NCBI RefSeq assembly: GCF_002246015.1
Contig: NZ_NOLJ01000006.1
Span: 190,232-254,231, forward strand
Direction of reading: 5' to 3'
DNA length: 64,000 nt
Source: Nostoc sp. 'Peltigera membranacea cyanobiont' 210A
GTDB taxonomy: Bacteria > Cyanobacteriota > Cyanobacteriia > Cyanobacteriales > Nostocaceae
In this document: positions 34,791 through 44,651 of the stretch, piece after piece
Layout of the letters: every line of letters starts with the position of its first letter
How positions within the stretch are numbered: position 1 is the first letter of the stretch
Notes under the pieces: model-generated
Seen by the model: the letters and a program-made list of their open reading frames with translations, nothing else
Told to the model about the DNA's origin: nothing
The model's database searches: none
Position numbers and translations under genes: made by a program

Positions 34791-35402
34791 AAACTAGCAT
34801 AAGCCACTGGGATATCAGCCACCAAAGGCTGATACTCCTGGCTAGAAAATGGACGAAAATCTTCATGCCATTCTGCGGTCATATTCAACAATAAACGCAG
34901 TTGGAGAAGTTTTGGTATTAGGTTAATGCACTCAATTTTTACTTTTAGAAGTTTTCAATTATCCTCAGTGTATAAGAGCAATGCACTCAGGTCAGATAGA
35001 TTTTAAAATTCGTTAGTTAAATACAGCAGAATTCAGTAGTAAAACACGCTTTATACCTGGGTAACAGACAAATATAGCGTTTCCTAATCACATGAGGTAC
35101 ATCTTAGCCCCCTCTTCGCTTGCGGGGAGGGGGTTGGGGGTGGGGTTCTTATACCTCACAAGGGCCGAGAACCGCTATAGTTGTGTACCTCACTTTCCTT
35201 AAAATCTGCAACAGTTCACCCGTTTGTAATTGATTAATCCGTTCAGTTGCACAAACAGGAAGGTGTCGCAGTCTATGCGCAAAAAATATTAAATCTTTAC
35301 ACTTTTATTATCTGCATAAACAGTAATACTGATATCTATAAGTGAATAGAAAGTATAAGTGAATAAAAAGTTTAGATTAGCTTAAGGAATTGGTGAAGTA
35401 TT
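34791..35402. other. Intergenic region with a dispersed repeat element
   Basis: About 610 bp without a supported gene. At about 35086-35181 there is a repeat-like element with CCCCCTC ... GAGGGGG hairpin arms and an end reading CCGAGAACCGCTATAG; the reverse complement of that end, CTATAGCGGTTCTCGG-like, also appears at 16190-16204, so it is a dispersed repeat. The promoter of the DUF6006-like gene is expected in the last 150 bp. Nothing else stands out. Confidence 0.5.
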
Positions 35403-35834
35403 ATGAAAAACATCACAAAATGGCTTTTGGGTTTGGCGATTGTTCCTGCAAGTTTGGTATTGGCATCTAGTCATGTTAAAGCCAGTCAAATTGCTGGTGA
35501 GTGGTTCTTTGGTCTCTGGGATTGTAATATTGACGGTAGACCAGCGACAATGCAGTGGAAAGTAGTCGATGATCCACAAACTAGTTGTAACGGTGATGTT
35601 TGCTCTACTACTTCTGGTGTCCGTCTTGTCGGGCGGTTTAGTGATAACGGTAGTCCGTGGGTTCCTCTAGGAAAACGTTTTTCCAGCAGACAAAAACAGG
35701 ATTTAGGTATTCGTTATTTAGGTGCAGAACAAGATAACTGGTATCTCAAATACAACAGCAGTACTAAAATAGCAGATGGTTGGACGACATGGCGGGGGAA
35801 GCGCTATCCACTACAATGTCGTAATCGCAGATAA
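35403..35834 (+). CDS. Exported small protein, DUF6006-like
   Basis: 143 residues. The signal peptide ends near residue 28 (SSHVKAS). The mature domain of about 115 residues is rich in aromatic residues (GEWFFGLWDCNIDGR, WYLKYNSSTKIADGWTTWRGKR read as two motifs) and has four cysteines likely to form disulfides. It resembles the cyanobacterial DUF6006 family of exported proteins with no known function. The gene is isolated. A weak ribosome binding site (AAGGA) precedes the ATG. Confidence 0.65.
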   Translation: MKNITKWLLGLAIVPASLVLASSHVKASQIAGEWFFGLWDCNIDGRPATMQWKVVDDPQTSCNGDVCSTTSGVRLVGRFSDNGSPWVPLGKRFSSRQKQDLGIRYLGAEQDNWYLKYNSSTKIADGWTTWRGKRYPLQCRNRR

Positions 35835-35935
35835 ATATTTGCCAAATTATGCAAAATATGTAAATAAGCGATCGCTAACTTTGAGTACTAAACACACCAG
35901 TACCAGATTTTTATTTAACTTGACAGGCTAATCCT

Positions 35936-36613
35936 TTAGTTAGCCTGAGCTTGCTGCCACAGAGTATTAACAGTCACAAACTCATAACCTTGTTGTAGCA
36001 GTTGTGGAATGAGAATTTGAATTGTGGCAGCAACATCTTGTCCACCGCAAGCACCATCATGCAAAACAATTATTGAACCATTTTTCACCTGCTGCATAAT
36101 TCGCTGTACCACGGTGGTGACACCTGGTCGCACCCAGTCTTCGGGTACAACGCTCCACATAACTGGGCGGTAATTCCACTGAGAAAAAAAATTTAAAGTA
36201 GCAGGTGTAAAGAAACCATTGGGGGGACGGACATCTCGCACTTGTTGAGGTTGCAGGTTGCAGGCATTATAAATGGCAGCTTGGGTTTTTTCTAAACTGT
36301 CCTTCAGGTCATTTGGGGAAAGCATGGGAAAAGAGCGATGATCGTAGCCATGCAATCCAATCCAGTGTCCGCGATCGCTAACGGCTTTAGCAATGGCTGG
36401 TGAACGGTTGACGCAAACACCCAACCAAAAAAAACTCGCTGTAATCTTGTAACGATCTAATACAGCCAAGACTTCGGGCGTGTATTGCGGATGTGGCCCA
36501 TCATCAAATGTGAGTGCGATCGCTTTAGTATCGGGATTCCCACCCCAAAGGCAGTTGGGAAAACTCGGCTGGAGAATGCGGTAGAAAATTGGGAAGAGGG
36601 GAGCTAGTTGCAT
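35936..36613 (-). CDS. Polysaccharide deacetylase (NodB homology domain)
   Basis: 225 residues. The carbohydrate esterase 4 motifs are present: TFDDGPHP (catalytic Asp pair), HGYDHRS (metal-binding His pair), and late IIVLHDG. The protein is little more than the NodB domain. It removes acetyl groups from N-acetyl sugars of peptidoglycan or exopolysaccharide. No signal peptide is obvious, although the first 15 residues are hydrophobic (PLFPIFYRIL). The substrate is unknown. Confidence 0.88.
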   Translation of the reverse strand: MQLAPLFPIFYRILQPSFPNCLWGGNPDTKAIALTFDDGPHPQYTPEVLAVLDRYKITASFFWLGVCVNRSPAIAKAVSDRGHWIGLHGYDHRSFPMLSPNDLKDSLEKTQAAIYNACNLQPQQVRDVRPPNGFFTPATLNFFSQWNYRPVMWSVVPEDWVRPGVTTVVQRIMQQVKNGSIIVLHDGACGGQDVAATIQILIPQLLQQGYEFVTVNTLWQQAQAN

Positions 36614-36720
36614 TTTGCGTTTATCTACTTTGTAACAAAATTTGTAACAGCAATACTATTTGAGCTATTACTCGTCTAGATTGATGAGAAATCTAAGGGT
36701 AATCCCTGAATTAAGGGTTA

Positions 36721-37617
36721 ATGCTGCTAAAAGATATACGAGATTATCAGATTTTATTTCTGGGCTTATTCCTAGTCTTGGGAATCGGTACACGAGATTG
36801 GACGCTGCGACCAGAGTTGATTGGGGTAGCGATCGCCACAAGTCTAGCAACTCAATTGATATTGTCATTAGTCACTTGTACTGAGCGACTCGTGCCGAGC
36901 GGAGCCGAGGTAAGCCGAAGTATTGGTCATTGGTCATTAGCAAATGACAAAGGACAAAGCCCAAATTTTCGCAGTGCTTTAATTACCTCACTGGGACTCA
37001 GTTTACTGTTGCGGGCTGACCACTGGACGACAATGGCAATAGCCGCAGTTCTTGCGATTGTCAGCAAATTTATCTTCCAAGTCGGCAATAAGCATTTCTT
37101 CAATCCCGCCAATTTTGGCATCATATCTGCCTTGATTCTCACCCCCGATGCTTGGGTTTCGCCGGGACAATGGGGTGAAGAGTGGTGGTATGGGCTATTA
37201 TTTCTCGGTACTGGCGGCATGATTTTGCAGCGCATTGGTCGTTGGGACACCACAGCAGCTTTTTTGGGTTCCTACTCTTTGCTGGAAGCCATTCGCAATT
37301 TCTGGCTGGGTTGGACTTGGGATGTTTACTGGCATCGATTGATGAGTGGCTCTTTGCTGCTGTTCGCCCTATTTATGATTACAGATCCGCGATCGATTCC
37401 CAATTCCCGAATTGGGCGTATAGTTTGGGCAATCTGCATCGCTGGATTAACCTTTATCCTGCGAAATTATTTCTTTGTTTCCACAGCAGTTTTCTGGGCG
37501 CTGTTTGCCCTTGCACCGTTGAGCATCTTGCTAGATGTTTTCTGGTTAGCCCCAAGGTTTACTTGGCAAGAGAAAGATGAAGAAGCAGGGGTAAAACTCC
37601 TAACTCAGCACTCCTAA
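36721..37617 (+). CDS. RnfD-like membrane protein
   Basis: 298 residues with about eight hydrophobic spans. It resembles the RnfD/NqrB membrane subunits of ion-translocating electron transport complexes, for example in the FNPANFGI segment and the DPRSIPNS segment. Residues about 53-82 (TERLVPSGAEV, then SRSIGHWSLANDKGQ) are encoded by dispersed-repeat DNA inserted in frame between two membrane spans. Other Rnf subunits are absent, and it is followed by a DUF2330 gene 63 bp downstream, a pairing seen in cyanobacteria. The function is not established, and energy coupling is unlikely without the other subunits. Confidence 0.75.
   Translation: MLLKDIRDYQILFLGLFLVLGIGTRDWTLRPELIGVAIATSLATQLILSLVTCTERLVPSGAEVSRSIGHWSLANDKGQSPNFRSALITSLGLSLLLRADHWTTMAIAAVLAIVSKFIFQVGNKHFFNPANFGIISALILTPDAWVSPGQWGEEWWYGLLFLGTGGMILQRIGRWDTTAAFLGSYSLLEAIRNFWLGWTWDVYWHRLMSGSLLLFALFMITDPRSIPNSRIGRIVWAICIAGLTFILRNYFFVSTAVFWALFALAPLSILLDVFWLAPRFTWQEKDEEAGVKLLTQHS
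36877..36965. repeat. Composite of dispersed repeats inside the RnfD-like gene
   Basis: The segment begins TGTACTGAGCGACTCGTGCC and continues with an imperfect palindrome, then ATTGGTC-ATTGGTC and CAAATGACAAAGGACAAAG heptamer-like units. These words are typical of intergenic STRR and palindromic repeats in this window (compare 55635-55793). It adds about 29 codons without a stop. Confidence 0.75.
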
Positions 37618-37621
37618 CTCT

Positions 37622-37649
37622 TGTACAGACGCGATTCATCGCGTCTCTA
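37622..37649. repeat. Palindromic repeat, same family as 15327-15380
   Basis: TGTACAGACGCGATTCATCG followed by CGTCTCTAG, a palindrome between the RnfD-like and DUF2330 genes. It shares the GACGCGAT...ATCGCGTC core with the units in the helicase-like gene and at 47944-47971. Confidence 0.8.
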
Positions 37650-37680
37650 GTGTCTAGCACTAAAAAAGTAGAGGTATAAA

Positions 37681-39057
37681 ATGAAGTTTTTTCGACTTTT
37701 AACACCATTATTGTTAGCTATTGTAGCTGTTTTATGCTTTGCCCCCGCAGCTTGGGCATTTTGTGGATTTTATGTAGCCAAAGCTGATACAAAACTGTAT
37801 AACCAAGCTTCTCAGGTAGCGATCGCGCGGGATGGCGATCGCACTATCATGACAATGGCAAACGATTTTCAAGGCGAAGTCAAAGATTTTGCAATGGTAG
37901 TACCAGTGCCAACGGTGCTGCAAAAAGAGCAAGTTCGCGTCACCCAACCCAAGATTATCGAGCGGCTAGATGCTTTTAGTGCGCCGCGATTGGTTGAATA
38001 TTTCGACCCAGATCCTTGCGCCCCAGTTTACGAAAGAGAGTTATCAGCAGCACCAGCCCCAGCAGCAGCGAGAAGTGAAGCGGGGGGTGCAAGGGACGAT
38101 GCTAGTTTGGGTGTGACGGTTGAAGCACGTTTTAACGTTGGCGAGTACGACATTTTGATCCTCAGTGCGAAAGAATCTGGTGGATTGGAAACTTGGCTTA
38201 AACGCAATGGCTACAAAATCCCCAGAGGTGCGAAACAGTTACTTCAGCCTTACATTCGCTCCTCAATGAAATTCTTTGTTGCTAAAGTCAATTTGGATAA
38301 ATTCGAGCAATCTGGCTACCAGTTTCTCCGTCCACTACAAATTTCATACCAATCGCCTAAATTCATGCTGCCAATTCGTTTAGGCATGATCAATGCTAAG
38401 ACAGAGCAGGATTTGATTGTCTACATTCTCTCGCCCCAAGGACAGGCAGAAATCACTAACTATCGGACGGTAAAAATTCCCTCCGACGCGAACATTCCCT
38501 TATTTGTCAAAGATGAATTTGGTGAATTCTACAAATCCATGTTTCAAACTATCTACACCAAAGAAGACAGGAAAGTTGGTTTTTTAGAATACGCTTGGGA
38601 TATGGGTAGTTGCGATCCTTGTTCTGCCGAACCCCTAACTCCAGAAGAACTTAAGCAAGCAGGTGTATTTTGGCTAGATGATAATTCTACAAGTAATGTG
38701 CCAGTATCCCCCAGCTTTCGTCGTCCCTCTCCTAGAAGTAACGTCTTCATCTCTCGATTGCATGTTCGCTATACCCGCGACAAATTCCCTGAAGACTTGA
38801 TATTTCAACAAACTGCCAACAGTGAATCTTTCCAAGGACGCTATGTTTTACAACATCCGTTCCAAGGGGAACTCAAGTGTCAGGCTGGTAGAGAATATAG
38901 GCAGTCTTTACCCAAACGTTTTGAACAAGAGGCGCAAACTCTAGCTAAACTAACCAACTGGAAAATCCAAGATATTCGCAACAAAATGAAATTGAGTGTA
39001 GGTAATCTGCGATATTCTTGGTGGGAAAATGTCCTATCCTGGCTGGGATTGTATTGA
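37681..39057 (+). CDS. DUF2330 domain-containing exported protein
   Basis: 458 residues. A signal peptide ends near AAWA (residue 26), directly before FCGFYVAKAD, the DUF2330 start. It includes FAMVVPVP and CDPCSAEPL motifs, with cysteines likely paired. A span-like hydrophobic end (WWENVLSWLGLY) is short, so a membrane anchor is uncertain. It is probably exported or periplasmic. It follows the RnfD-like gene and may be in one operon with it. The function is unknown. Confidence 0.8.
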   Translation: MKFFRLLTPLLLAIVAVLCFAPAAWAFCGFYVAKADTKLYNQASQVAIARDGDRTIMTMANDFQGEVKDFAMVVPVPTVLQKEQVRVTQPKIIERLDAFSAPRLVEYFDPDPCAPVYERELSAAPAPAAARSEAGGARDDASLGVTVEARFNVGEYDILILSAKESGGLETWLKRNGYKIPRGAKQLLQPYIRSSMKFFVAKVNLDKFEQSGYQFLRPLQISYQSPKFMLPIRLGMINAKTEQDLIVYILSPQGQAEITNYRTVKIPSDANIPLFVKDEFGEFYKSMFQTIYTKEDRKVGFLEYAWDMGSCDPCSAEPLTPEELKQAGVFWLDDNSTSNVPVSPSFRRPSPRSNVFISRLHVRYTRDKFPEDLIFQQTANSESFQGRYVLQHPFQGELKCQAGREYRQSLPKRFEQEAQTLAKLTNWKIQDIRNKMKLSVGNLRYSWWENVLSWLGLY

Positions 39058-39127
39058 GGAGATTGGGGACTGGGATTGGGAGACAAAGAGAATTAGAGCC
39101 TCAGTCATCCACCTCAGATACTCAAAT

Positions 39128-39156
39128 CTCCCAGTCCCCAGTCCCCAGTCCCCAGT
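39128..39156. repeat. STRR of CCCCAGT heptamers
   Basis: Four near-perfect head-to-tail CCCCAGT units lie between the DUF2330 gene and the sigma-factor-like gene. Complementary GGGGACTGGGATTGGGAG-type words occur at 39064-39082, so the two can pair. Confidence 0.75.
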
Positions 39157-39234
39157 ATCTTGACGAAAGGTAATTATTTCGGGTGTTGTTATACGCAATA
39201 CTAAGATATTCTTGCTTTCTTCGCCAAGATTGTC

Positions 39235-39885
39235 ATGGTTCAATTCGATGAACAGCTACGCCGCTTAGTTACAGAAGCCTGTGGACACCAACCTGGAAGC
39301 CCCCAGCGTCAGAAGCTGCTCACGCAAATTATTCGCTTGACAGCAAGTAGACTCTGGAGGGAAACTACTCCCTACTATCAAGACGCACTACAACAAACTT
39401 GGTTGTATTTCTGTCGCAATGTTTGTGAAGGTTTGACAGGTCAAATCTACGATCCCAATTATGGCAGTGTGATCACTTGGCTGAATGCTTACCTAAAACG
39501 GAGACTACAAGACTTTTACCTTAAGCAGAACCGAGAACAAGCCACAACAGTCCCTCTGAAAATTCGTCAGTCTACATCTGGTGGAACAAGTGAAACCATC
39601 GATCCTGTAGATAATCTACCGGCTAGCCCCCAAGCACCTCCGATTTTGGAAGACTTAGAAATATGGGCGAAGACAGATTCGGATGAGCAACTGCGCGGTA
39701 CTTACATTAAAGGGCGTCCAGATGTGAATTGTCAGGTGTTAATTCTCAAACGCTTACCCCCAGAAGTTAGCTGGAAAGATTTATCTGAGGAATTTGGGTT
39801 GTCAATTCCGACATTAAGCAGTTTTTATCAACGCCAATGTTTACCGCGTTTGCGTAAGTTTGCAGAATTGGAGGGATTATTATGA
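39235..39885 (+). CDS. Sigma-70 family-like RNA polymerase sigma factor
   Basis: 216 residues. The N-terminal half has a region-2-like segment (ETTPYYQDALQQTWLYFCRN, then SVITWLNAYLKRRLQDFYL) and the C-terminal half a region-4-like helix-turn-helix (VSWKDLSEEFGLSIPTLSSF, then YQRQCLPRLRKFAEL). The linker between them is Pro/Ser-rich. It resembles the ECF-like sigma factors found beside CHAT and DUF1822 genes in cyanobacteria. There is no anti-sigma factor next to it. It probably directs transcription of the CHAT cluster downstream, an inference from position. Confidence 0.75.
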   Translation: MVQFDEQLRRLVTEACGHQPGSPQRQKLLTQIIRLTASRLWRETTPYYQDALQQTWLYFCRNVCEGLTGQIYDPNYGSVITWLNAYLKRRLQDFYLKQNREQATTVPLKIRQSTSGGTSETIDPVDNLPASPQAPPILEDLEIWAKTDSDEQLRGTYIKGRPDVNCQVLILKRLPPEVSWKDLSEEFGLSIPTLSSFYQRQCLPRLRKFAELEGLL

Positions 39886-40485
39886 TTGGTGCTGTTAGCG
39901 AATAGTTAGGGTTGAGCCAGTGCTGAGTCAGAAGTAGTACTGATGAATCTCCCCATTTTCAGCCGAGGAATTCATTCCTGGAATTGATTTGATGTCTAAG
40001 CCTAGTTAATTTTACTTTTTACTCATCACTATTTCGGTGGGTTTTTGGTTAAGGTTCGCGATCGCTTTTTAACTACAACAAATTGCATGATGAGGTAGAG
40101 ATAATCGTAGAGGCACAACATGTTCATTGGTATCAACTTAAGCCCAAATCCCTTTAAAACCTCGTTTCCAGCCTCTGGGCTGGAAATGCACTTCAATTGC
40201 GGCTCTGCCGCCAGCAAGAGAGGCGGAGTCTCTAAGACGGCATTCCCAGTCGGAGCAGGGGAACGAGACAATCTAAAAGCTGGTTCTAGGATGACTTTTA
40301 CGTTAAGTTGACACCAATGCAACATGATGTGCCCCTACCCATGTAGTTGATTTACTTTGCCAATCAAGTTTCACTGCGATCGCCATAAATAAGAAAATTG
40401 TGGAAGCTCAAAGATTGATGAGGAATGGGAATGGTAACATTACCCTGTTAGCCTATGTGTTTCTGGTTATCACCTACCTCTCGTC
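39886..40485. other. Intergenic region with hairpin and dispersed repeat
   Basis: 600 bp without a supported gene. 40165-40186 is a perfect 9-bp hairpin (TTTCCAGCC-TCTG-GGCTGGAAA), followed to about 40270 by a GC-rich dispersed element (GGCGGAGTCTCTAAGACGGC and CATTCCCAGTCGGAGCAGGG). The promoter of the CHAT-TPR gene probably lies in the last 150 bp. Confidence 0.5.
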
Positions 40486-43215
40486 ATGCTTATGGCTAAA
40501 ACAACTAGGATTTTTGGCGCGAATTCTCTAAAGTTTAAAAGCAGGAGTTGGAAAACGGCAAGGACGCGCTGGCTGACTCCACTAACTCACTGTTTACGTT
40601 TGCCTTTGTACTTCCTGATCGCTTTGCTATGCATTGTCGGTTCACCAGTGCTAGCAAAAGTTCCTAGCTCTATCAATTCTTTATCCCAATTGCCAATAAA
40701 TAGTCTAACATCGCTGGCTGTGCCCACTGATGCCGCTTCACTCCTACAGCAGGGCAAAGTTTTATACAGTAATGGCAAATTTGCCAAAGCTGTAGAAGTG
40801 TTACAACAGGCTGTCCAAATATATAAGCAGCAAGGGGAGAGCCTTGCACTGGCAGCCACATTGAGTAATCTTTCCCTAGCTTACCAGCAACTCGGTGCAT
40901 GGAGTCAGGCGCAGCAGGCTATTACAGAAAGCTTAAATTTACTCCAAGGACTGGATAAAAACCAAAATCTGCAAATATTTGCCCAATCACTAGATATTCA
41001 AGGTCGTCTGCAATTGGCAATGGGACAGTCCGAGGCAGCTTTGGCAACTTGGCAGCGGACAGAAGAAATTTACAAACAAGCAGATAATCAAAGTGGCGTG
41101 GTGCGATCGCTAATCAATCAAGCACAGGCGTGGCGCACCCAAGGATTTTACCCGCGAGCGTTCAAAACACTCGACCGAATAAGTAAGACGTTAAAATCTC
41201 AACCAGATTCTCTAGAAAAGACAGTGAGTTTGCGATCGCTCGGTGATGCCCTTTTGGTATTGGGCGATTTGAAAAAGTCACGCCAAGCCCTAGAAGAAAG
41301 TTTGATAATTGCTCAAAATCTCCAATCAAGCGCTGATATTGGGGCTAGTCTGTTCAGCTTGGGGAATAATGCCCGTAAACAAAACCAAAAGGAACAGGCG
41401 ATCGCCTATTATCAACAAACAGTCGCAGTATCTCCCTCACCCCTCACAAAAGTTCAAGCACAACTCAATCAACTGGGACTACTGATTAAAGATAGAGAAT
41501 GGGCAAAGGTTCAAACTCTTTTGCCGTCGATTCAGTCCCACCTCAAGCAACTCCCCCTCAGCCGTGCGAGTATTTACGCTCATGTTAACTTTTCACAAAG
41601 TTTAGCAAAAGTCAAGAGTGGTGTATTGCAAGCATCAAGTCACAGTTTTTACTCAGGATTAAGTACAAAAGACTCAGCAAAATTACTCGCTAGTGCCATC
41701 CAGCAATCCCGCAGTTTAGAAGACAAACGGGCAGAAGCTTATGCTCTGAAGAGTTTAGGCGGCTTGTATGAAGAAACCAAACAGTGGTCAGAAGCGCAAG
41801 ACCTAACCCGGCAAGGATTAGCTTTGGCACAGAGTAGCAATGCACCAGAAATTACCTATAGCTTGGAGTGGCAGTTAGGTAGATTGCTTTGGGCACAAAA
41901 AGATATTAATGGTGCGATCGCCGCTTATGATGCTGCTGTAGACACTCTTGAGTCTCTCCGCAGAGATTTAGTAGTTAATAAAGATGTAGTGAACCAGGAT
42001 GTGCAATTTGATTTCCGAGACAGCGTAGAACCCGTCTACCGCCAGTCAGTAGAGTTACTGCTGCAATCTCAAAAAGGAAAACCAAATGAAAAAATATTGG
42101 AGAAAGCACGCGAACGGATTGAAGCACTCCAACTAGCCGAATTAGATGACTTCTTTCAGGAAGCTTGTCTGCAAGGTCAGAAAGTAGCCCTCGATCGAGT
42201 CGTAGAGAAAGATAATTCCAAGGCTGCCATCCTTTATCCAATTATTCTTCGTGACGAACTCCAGGTAATTGTCAAAATTCCTCAACAACCTCTGCAAAGC
42301 TACAGTACCAAGATTTCCCAAGGAGAAGTAGAGAAACTCTTAATAGAACTGCGAAGAAATCTTGTCAATCCAACTGCTACTAAGATCGTCCAAACCCAAT
42401 CGCAAGAAGTTTACAACTGGCTACTTAAACCCATTGAGTCACAATTGCAACAAAGTCGCGTCGATACTTTAGTGTTCGTCCTAGATGGGCCATTACGCAA
42501 TTTACCAATGGCAGCTCTCTACGATGGTAAACAATATTTAGTAGAGAAATATGCGATCGCCCTGAGTGTCGGTCTACAACTCCTCGACCCGAAACCGCTG
42601 GTAAAACAGCAGCTAAGAGCGCTAACCGCAGGGCTAACTCAGCCACCGCCAGGATTTCCCAAGTTTGCACCATTGCTGGCGATTAAATCTGAATTTGACG
42701 GTATTGCTAAAGCAGGAGTTTCGACAACCAGCCTATTGGATGGAGATTTTAAGAAAAAGAATTTGGAAAGTGAAATTGGTGCTACTTCATTCAACATAGT
42801 GCATTTGGCAACCCACGGTCAGTTTAGCTCCCGCCTTGAAGACACTTTTATATTAGATTTCGATGGTCAGATCAATGTCAAAGATTTTGATACTCTCTTC
42901 CGCAATCAGAGTAAAACCGTAGTAGAATTATTGGTTTTGAGTGCTTGCCAGACAGCAACAGGAGACAGCCGTGCAGCACTTGGTCTAGCAGGAGCAGCTG
43001 TCCGAGCTGGGGCACGTAGTACCATCGCTTCCCTATGGCAAATTGATGATGAATCAACAGCGATGTTTGTTAGTGCCTTCTATCGAGAACTCAAGAGTGG
43101 CAAAATCACCAAAGCCGAAGCAGTTCATCGTGCCCAACTACAACTGCTGAAACATCCCAACTATAGAGCGCCAAGCTTTTGGTCTGCCTATGTATTGATT
43201 GGCAATTGGTTGTGA
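40486..43215 (+). CDS. TPR-CHAT domain protein (caspase-like)
   Basis: 909 residues. An N-terminal signal/anchor (about residues 35-60) precedes tetratricopeptide repeats (about 85-500), then a CHAT domain at the C-terminus with HLATHGQFS (His777) and LSACQTATGD (Cys821), the His-Cys dyad of the caspase-HetF-associated (C80/caspase clan) proteases. The final segment GARSTIASLWQIDDEST and ILIG-type end are standard for CHAT. In other CHAT systems the TPR part is the partner-binding region and the protease is activated on binding. The substrate here is unknown. The hydrophobic N-terminus suggests membrane association or export. The internal ATG at 40492 is an alternative start. Confidence 0.85.
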   Translation: MLMAKTTRIFGANSLKFKSRSWKTARTRWLTPLTHCLRLPLYFLIALLCIVGSPVLAKVPSSINSLSQLPINSLTSLAVPTDAASLLQQGKVLYSNGKFAKAVEVLQQAVQIYKQQGESLALAATLSNLSLAYQQLGAWSQAQQAITESLNLLQGLDKNQNLQIFAQSLDIQGRLQLAMGQSEAALATWQRTEEIYKQADNQSGVVRSLINQAQAWRTQGFYPRAFKTLDRISKTLKSQPDSLEKTVSLRSLGDALLVLGDLKKSRQALEESLIIAQNLQSSADIGASLFSLGNNARKQNQKEQAIAYYQQTVAVSPSPLTKVQAQLNQLGLLIKDREWAKVQTLLPSIQSHLKQLPLSRASIYAHVNFSQSLAKVKSGVLQASSHSFYSGLSTKDSAKLLASAIQQSRSLEDKRAEAYALKSLGGLYEETKQWSEAQDLTRQGLALAQSSNAPEITYSLEWQLGRLLWAQKDINGAIAAYDAAVDTLESLRRDLVVNKDVVNQDVQFDFRDSVEPVYRQSVELLLQSQKGKPNEKILEKARERIEALQLAELDDFFQEACLQGQKVALDRVVEKDNSKAAILYPIILRDELQVIVKIPQQPLQSYSTKISQGEVEKLLIELRRNLVNPTATKIVQTQSQEVYNWLLKPIESQLQQSRVDTLVFVLDGPLRNLPMAALYDGKQYLVEKYAIALSVGLQLLDPKPLVKQQLRALTAGLTQPPPGFPKFAPLLAIKSEFDGIAKAGVSTTSLLDGDFKKKNLESEIGATSFNIVHLATHGQFSSRLEDTFILDFDGQINVKDFDTLFRNQSKTVVELLVLSACQTATGDSRAALGLAGAAVRAGARSTIASLWQIDDESTAMFVSAFYRELKSGKITKAEAVHRAQLQLLKHPNYRAPSFWSAYVLIGNWL

Positions 43216-43507
43216 TTTGGGGAGTCAATCTTCGTAATTGAACGTTCAAATTGTCCGCTCAAAATTTGGCAACCTATCTGCTAGTTGATAAGCCGCTTTT
43301 AGCAGCTTGAAGCTATCTTTATAGAAGTATAAATACTCAAAATCTCTATCTCCAGATCGTTGCAATATACAATCTTTTAATTTTATGGGATATTTTTACC
43401 TAATCCCCAGTCCCCAATTCTCTTTTTCCAGTATTCAGTTTTGTGGCATAAATTTATTGAATGCGGGTGATATATACATAGCAGCATTGATCCCTAGAAA
43501 TTGACTT

Positions 43508-44476
43508 ATGAATAACTCCACCTATCAGCTAGATGATTTCGCTTTAACATTGCCGATTTCCCAAACAGCCCGCATAACTGCCCAGCAATTTGCTAACCAG
43601 CAACCAAATCTTGAAAAAGCAGAGCAAGTCCGGCTGAATACTTTAGCTGTATGGGTGGTGAATGACTACTTGCAGATGATGGATATTCCTACCGATGTTC
43701 AAGCTAGTGACAGTTGGAACCCCATCATGCGCCTTTGTGGAGATGTCGCTGATTTAGAAGTGCCCTCAATTGGCCGTCTGGAGTGTCGCCCTGTCCATCT
43801 GCATCAGCAAATATGTTTTATTCCTCCAGAAACTTGGGAAGAACGGGTGGGTTATTTAATAGTTCAATTTGATGAATCGCTCGAAGAAGCAAGGCTGCTT
43901 GGTTTTATCCCTACTGTAGCAACTGAAACAGTTCCTTTAGCGCAACTGCAACCATTGGAAGCGTTTATTGACCACATCTGGGAACTGCGTCAATCCCCAC
44001 TTAATTCATTAGTGAATTTGAGTCAATGGTTTGCTGGTATATTTGAGACTGGTTGGGAGACTATTGAATCGCTGTGGAACGTGCCGGAACTCAGACCAAC
44101 TTATGCCTTTCGCAGTGTTGAAACTTTGGAATTAGATACCCTCAAACAACCAGAATCAATTACTAAACGGGCAAAAGTGATTGATTTAGGTATCCAAATC
44201 CACAACCAACCTGTGATGTTGATTGTGGAAATCAGCCCCGAAAAAGATCAACAAACTAGTATTCATCTCCAATTGCACGCCACTGGAAATCAAATCTACT
44301 TGCCACCAGGAGTTCATCTCACTGTTATAGATAGTTCAGGAGCAATATTTCTCGACGCTCAATCTAGAAAATTAGACAACTACATTCAGTTGCAGTTTCG
44401 TGGTGAACCTACAGAGCAATTTAGTGTTAGGGTAGCCTTGGATAATACCAGTATTACCGAATATTTCCGAATTTGA
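43508..44476 (+). CDS. DUF1822 family protein
   Basis: 322 residues, soluble, with the DUF1822 N-terminal pattern (DFALTLPISQTARITAQQFA, then LNTLAVWVVNDYLQMMDI) and a C-terminal beta-rich part. DUF1822 is a cyanobacterial family with no known function that is commonly found near CHAT and CHASE2 genes. It lies 292 bp after the TPR-CHAT gene and 175 bp before the CHAT-CHASE2 gene, all in one direction. Its place suggests it works with them. Confidence 0.85.
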   Translation: MNNSTYQLDDFALTLPISQTARITAQQFANQQPNLEKAEQVRLNTLAVWVVNDYLQMMDIPTDVQASDSWNPIMRLCGDVADLEVPSIGRLECRPVHLHQQICFIPPETWEERVGYLIVQFDESLEEARLLGFIPTVATETVPLAQLQPLEAFIDHIWELRQSPLNSLVNLSQWFAGIFETGWETIESLWNVPELRPTYAFRSVETLELDTLKQPESITKRAKVIDLGIQIHNQPVMLIVEISPEKDQQTSIHLQLHATGNQIYLPPGVHLTVIDSSGAIFLDAQSRKLDNYIQLQFRGEPTEQFSVRVALDNTSITEYFRI

Positions 44477-44651
44477 AATATGTAGCTATCTTCCTTCTTT
44501 GTCGGTAATTTATTAAGTGATAATTCATTAATTAAAAATTAAAAATCCAAGCTAGCTTTTGGGGATTTTGAAAAAATCTGTAGACGCTTGTGAAGCTTGC
44601 GATCGGACATTAGAACAGGGCACGATCTTGGATGGGGAAATAGCGACGGTT

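Noticed and set aside
40029-40325. 98-codon frame on the minus strand between the sigma factor and CHAT genes
   Set aside because: Most of it lies in dispersed-repeat DNA and hairpin sequence with no protein-like signal.
44559-44651. N-terminal extension of the CHAT-CHASE2 protein from a TTG
   Set aside because: The ATG at 44652 opens the conserved domain directly; the extension has no recognisable feature.
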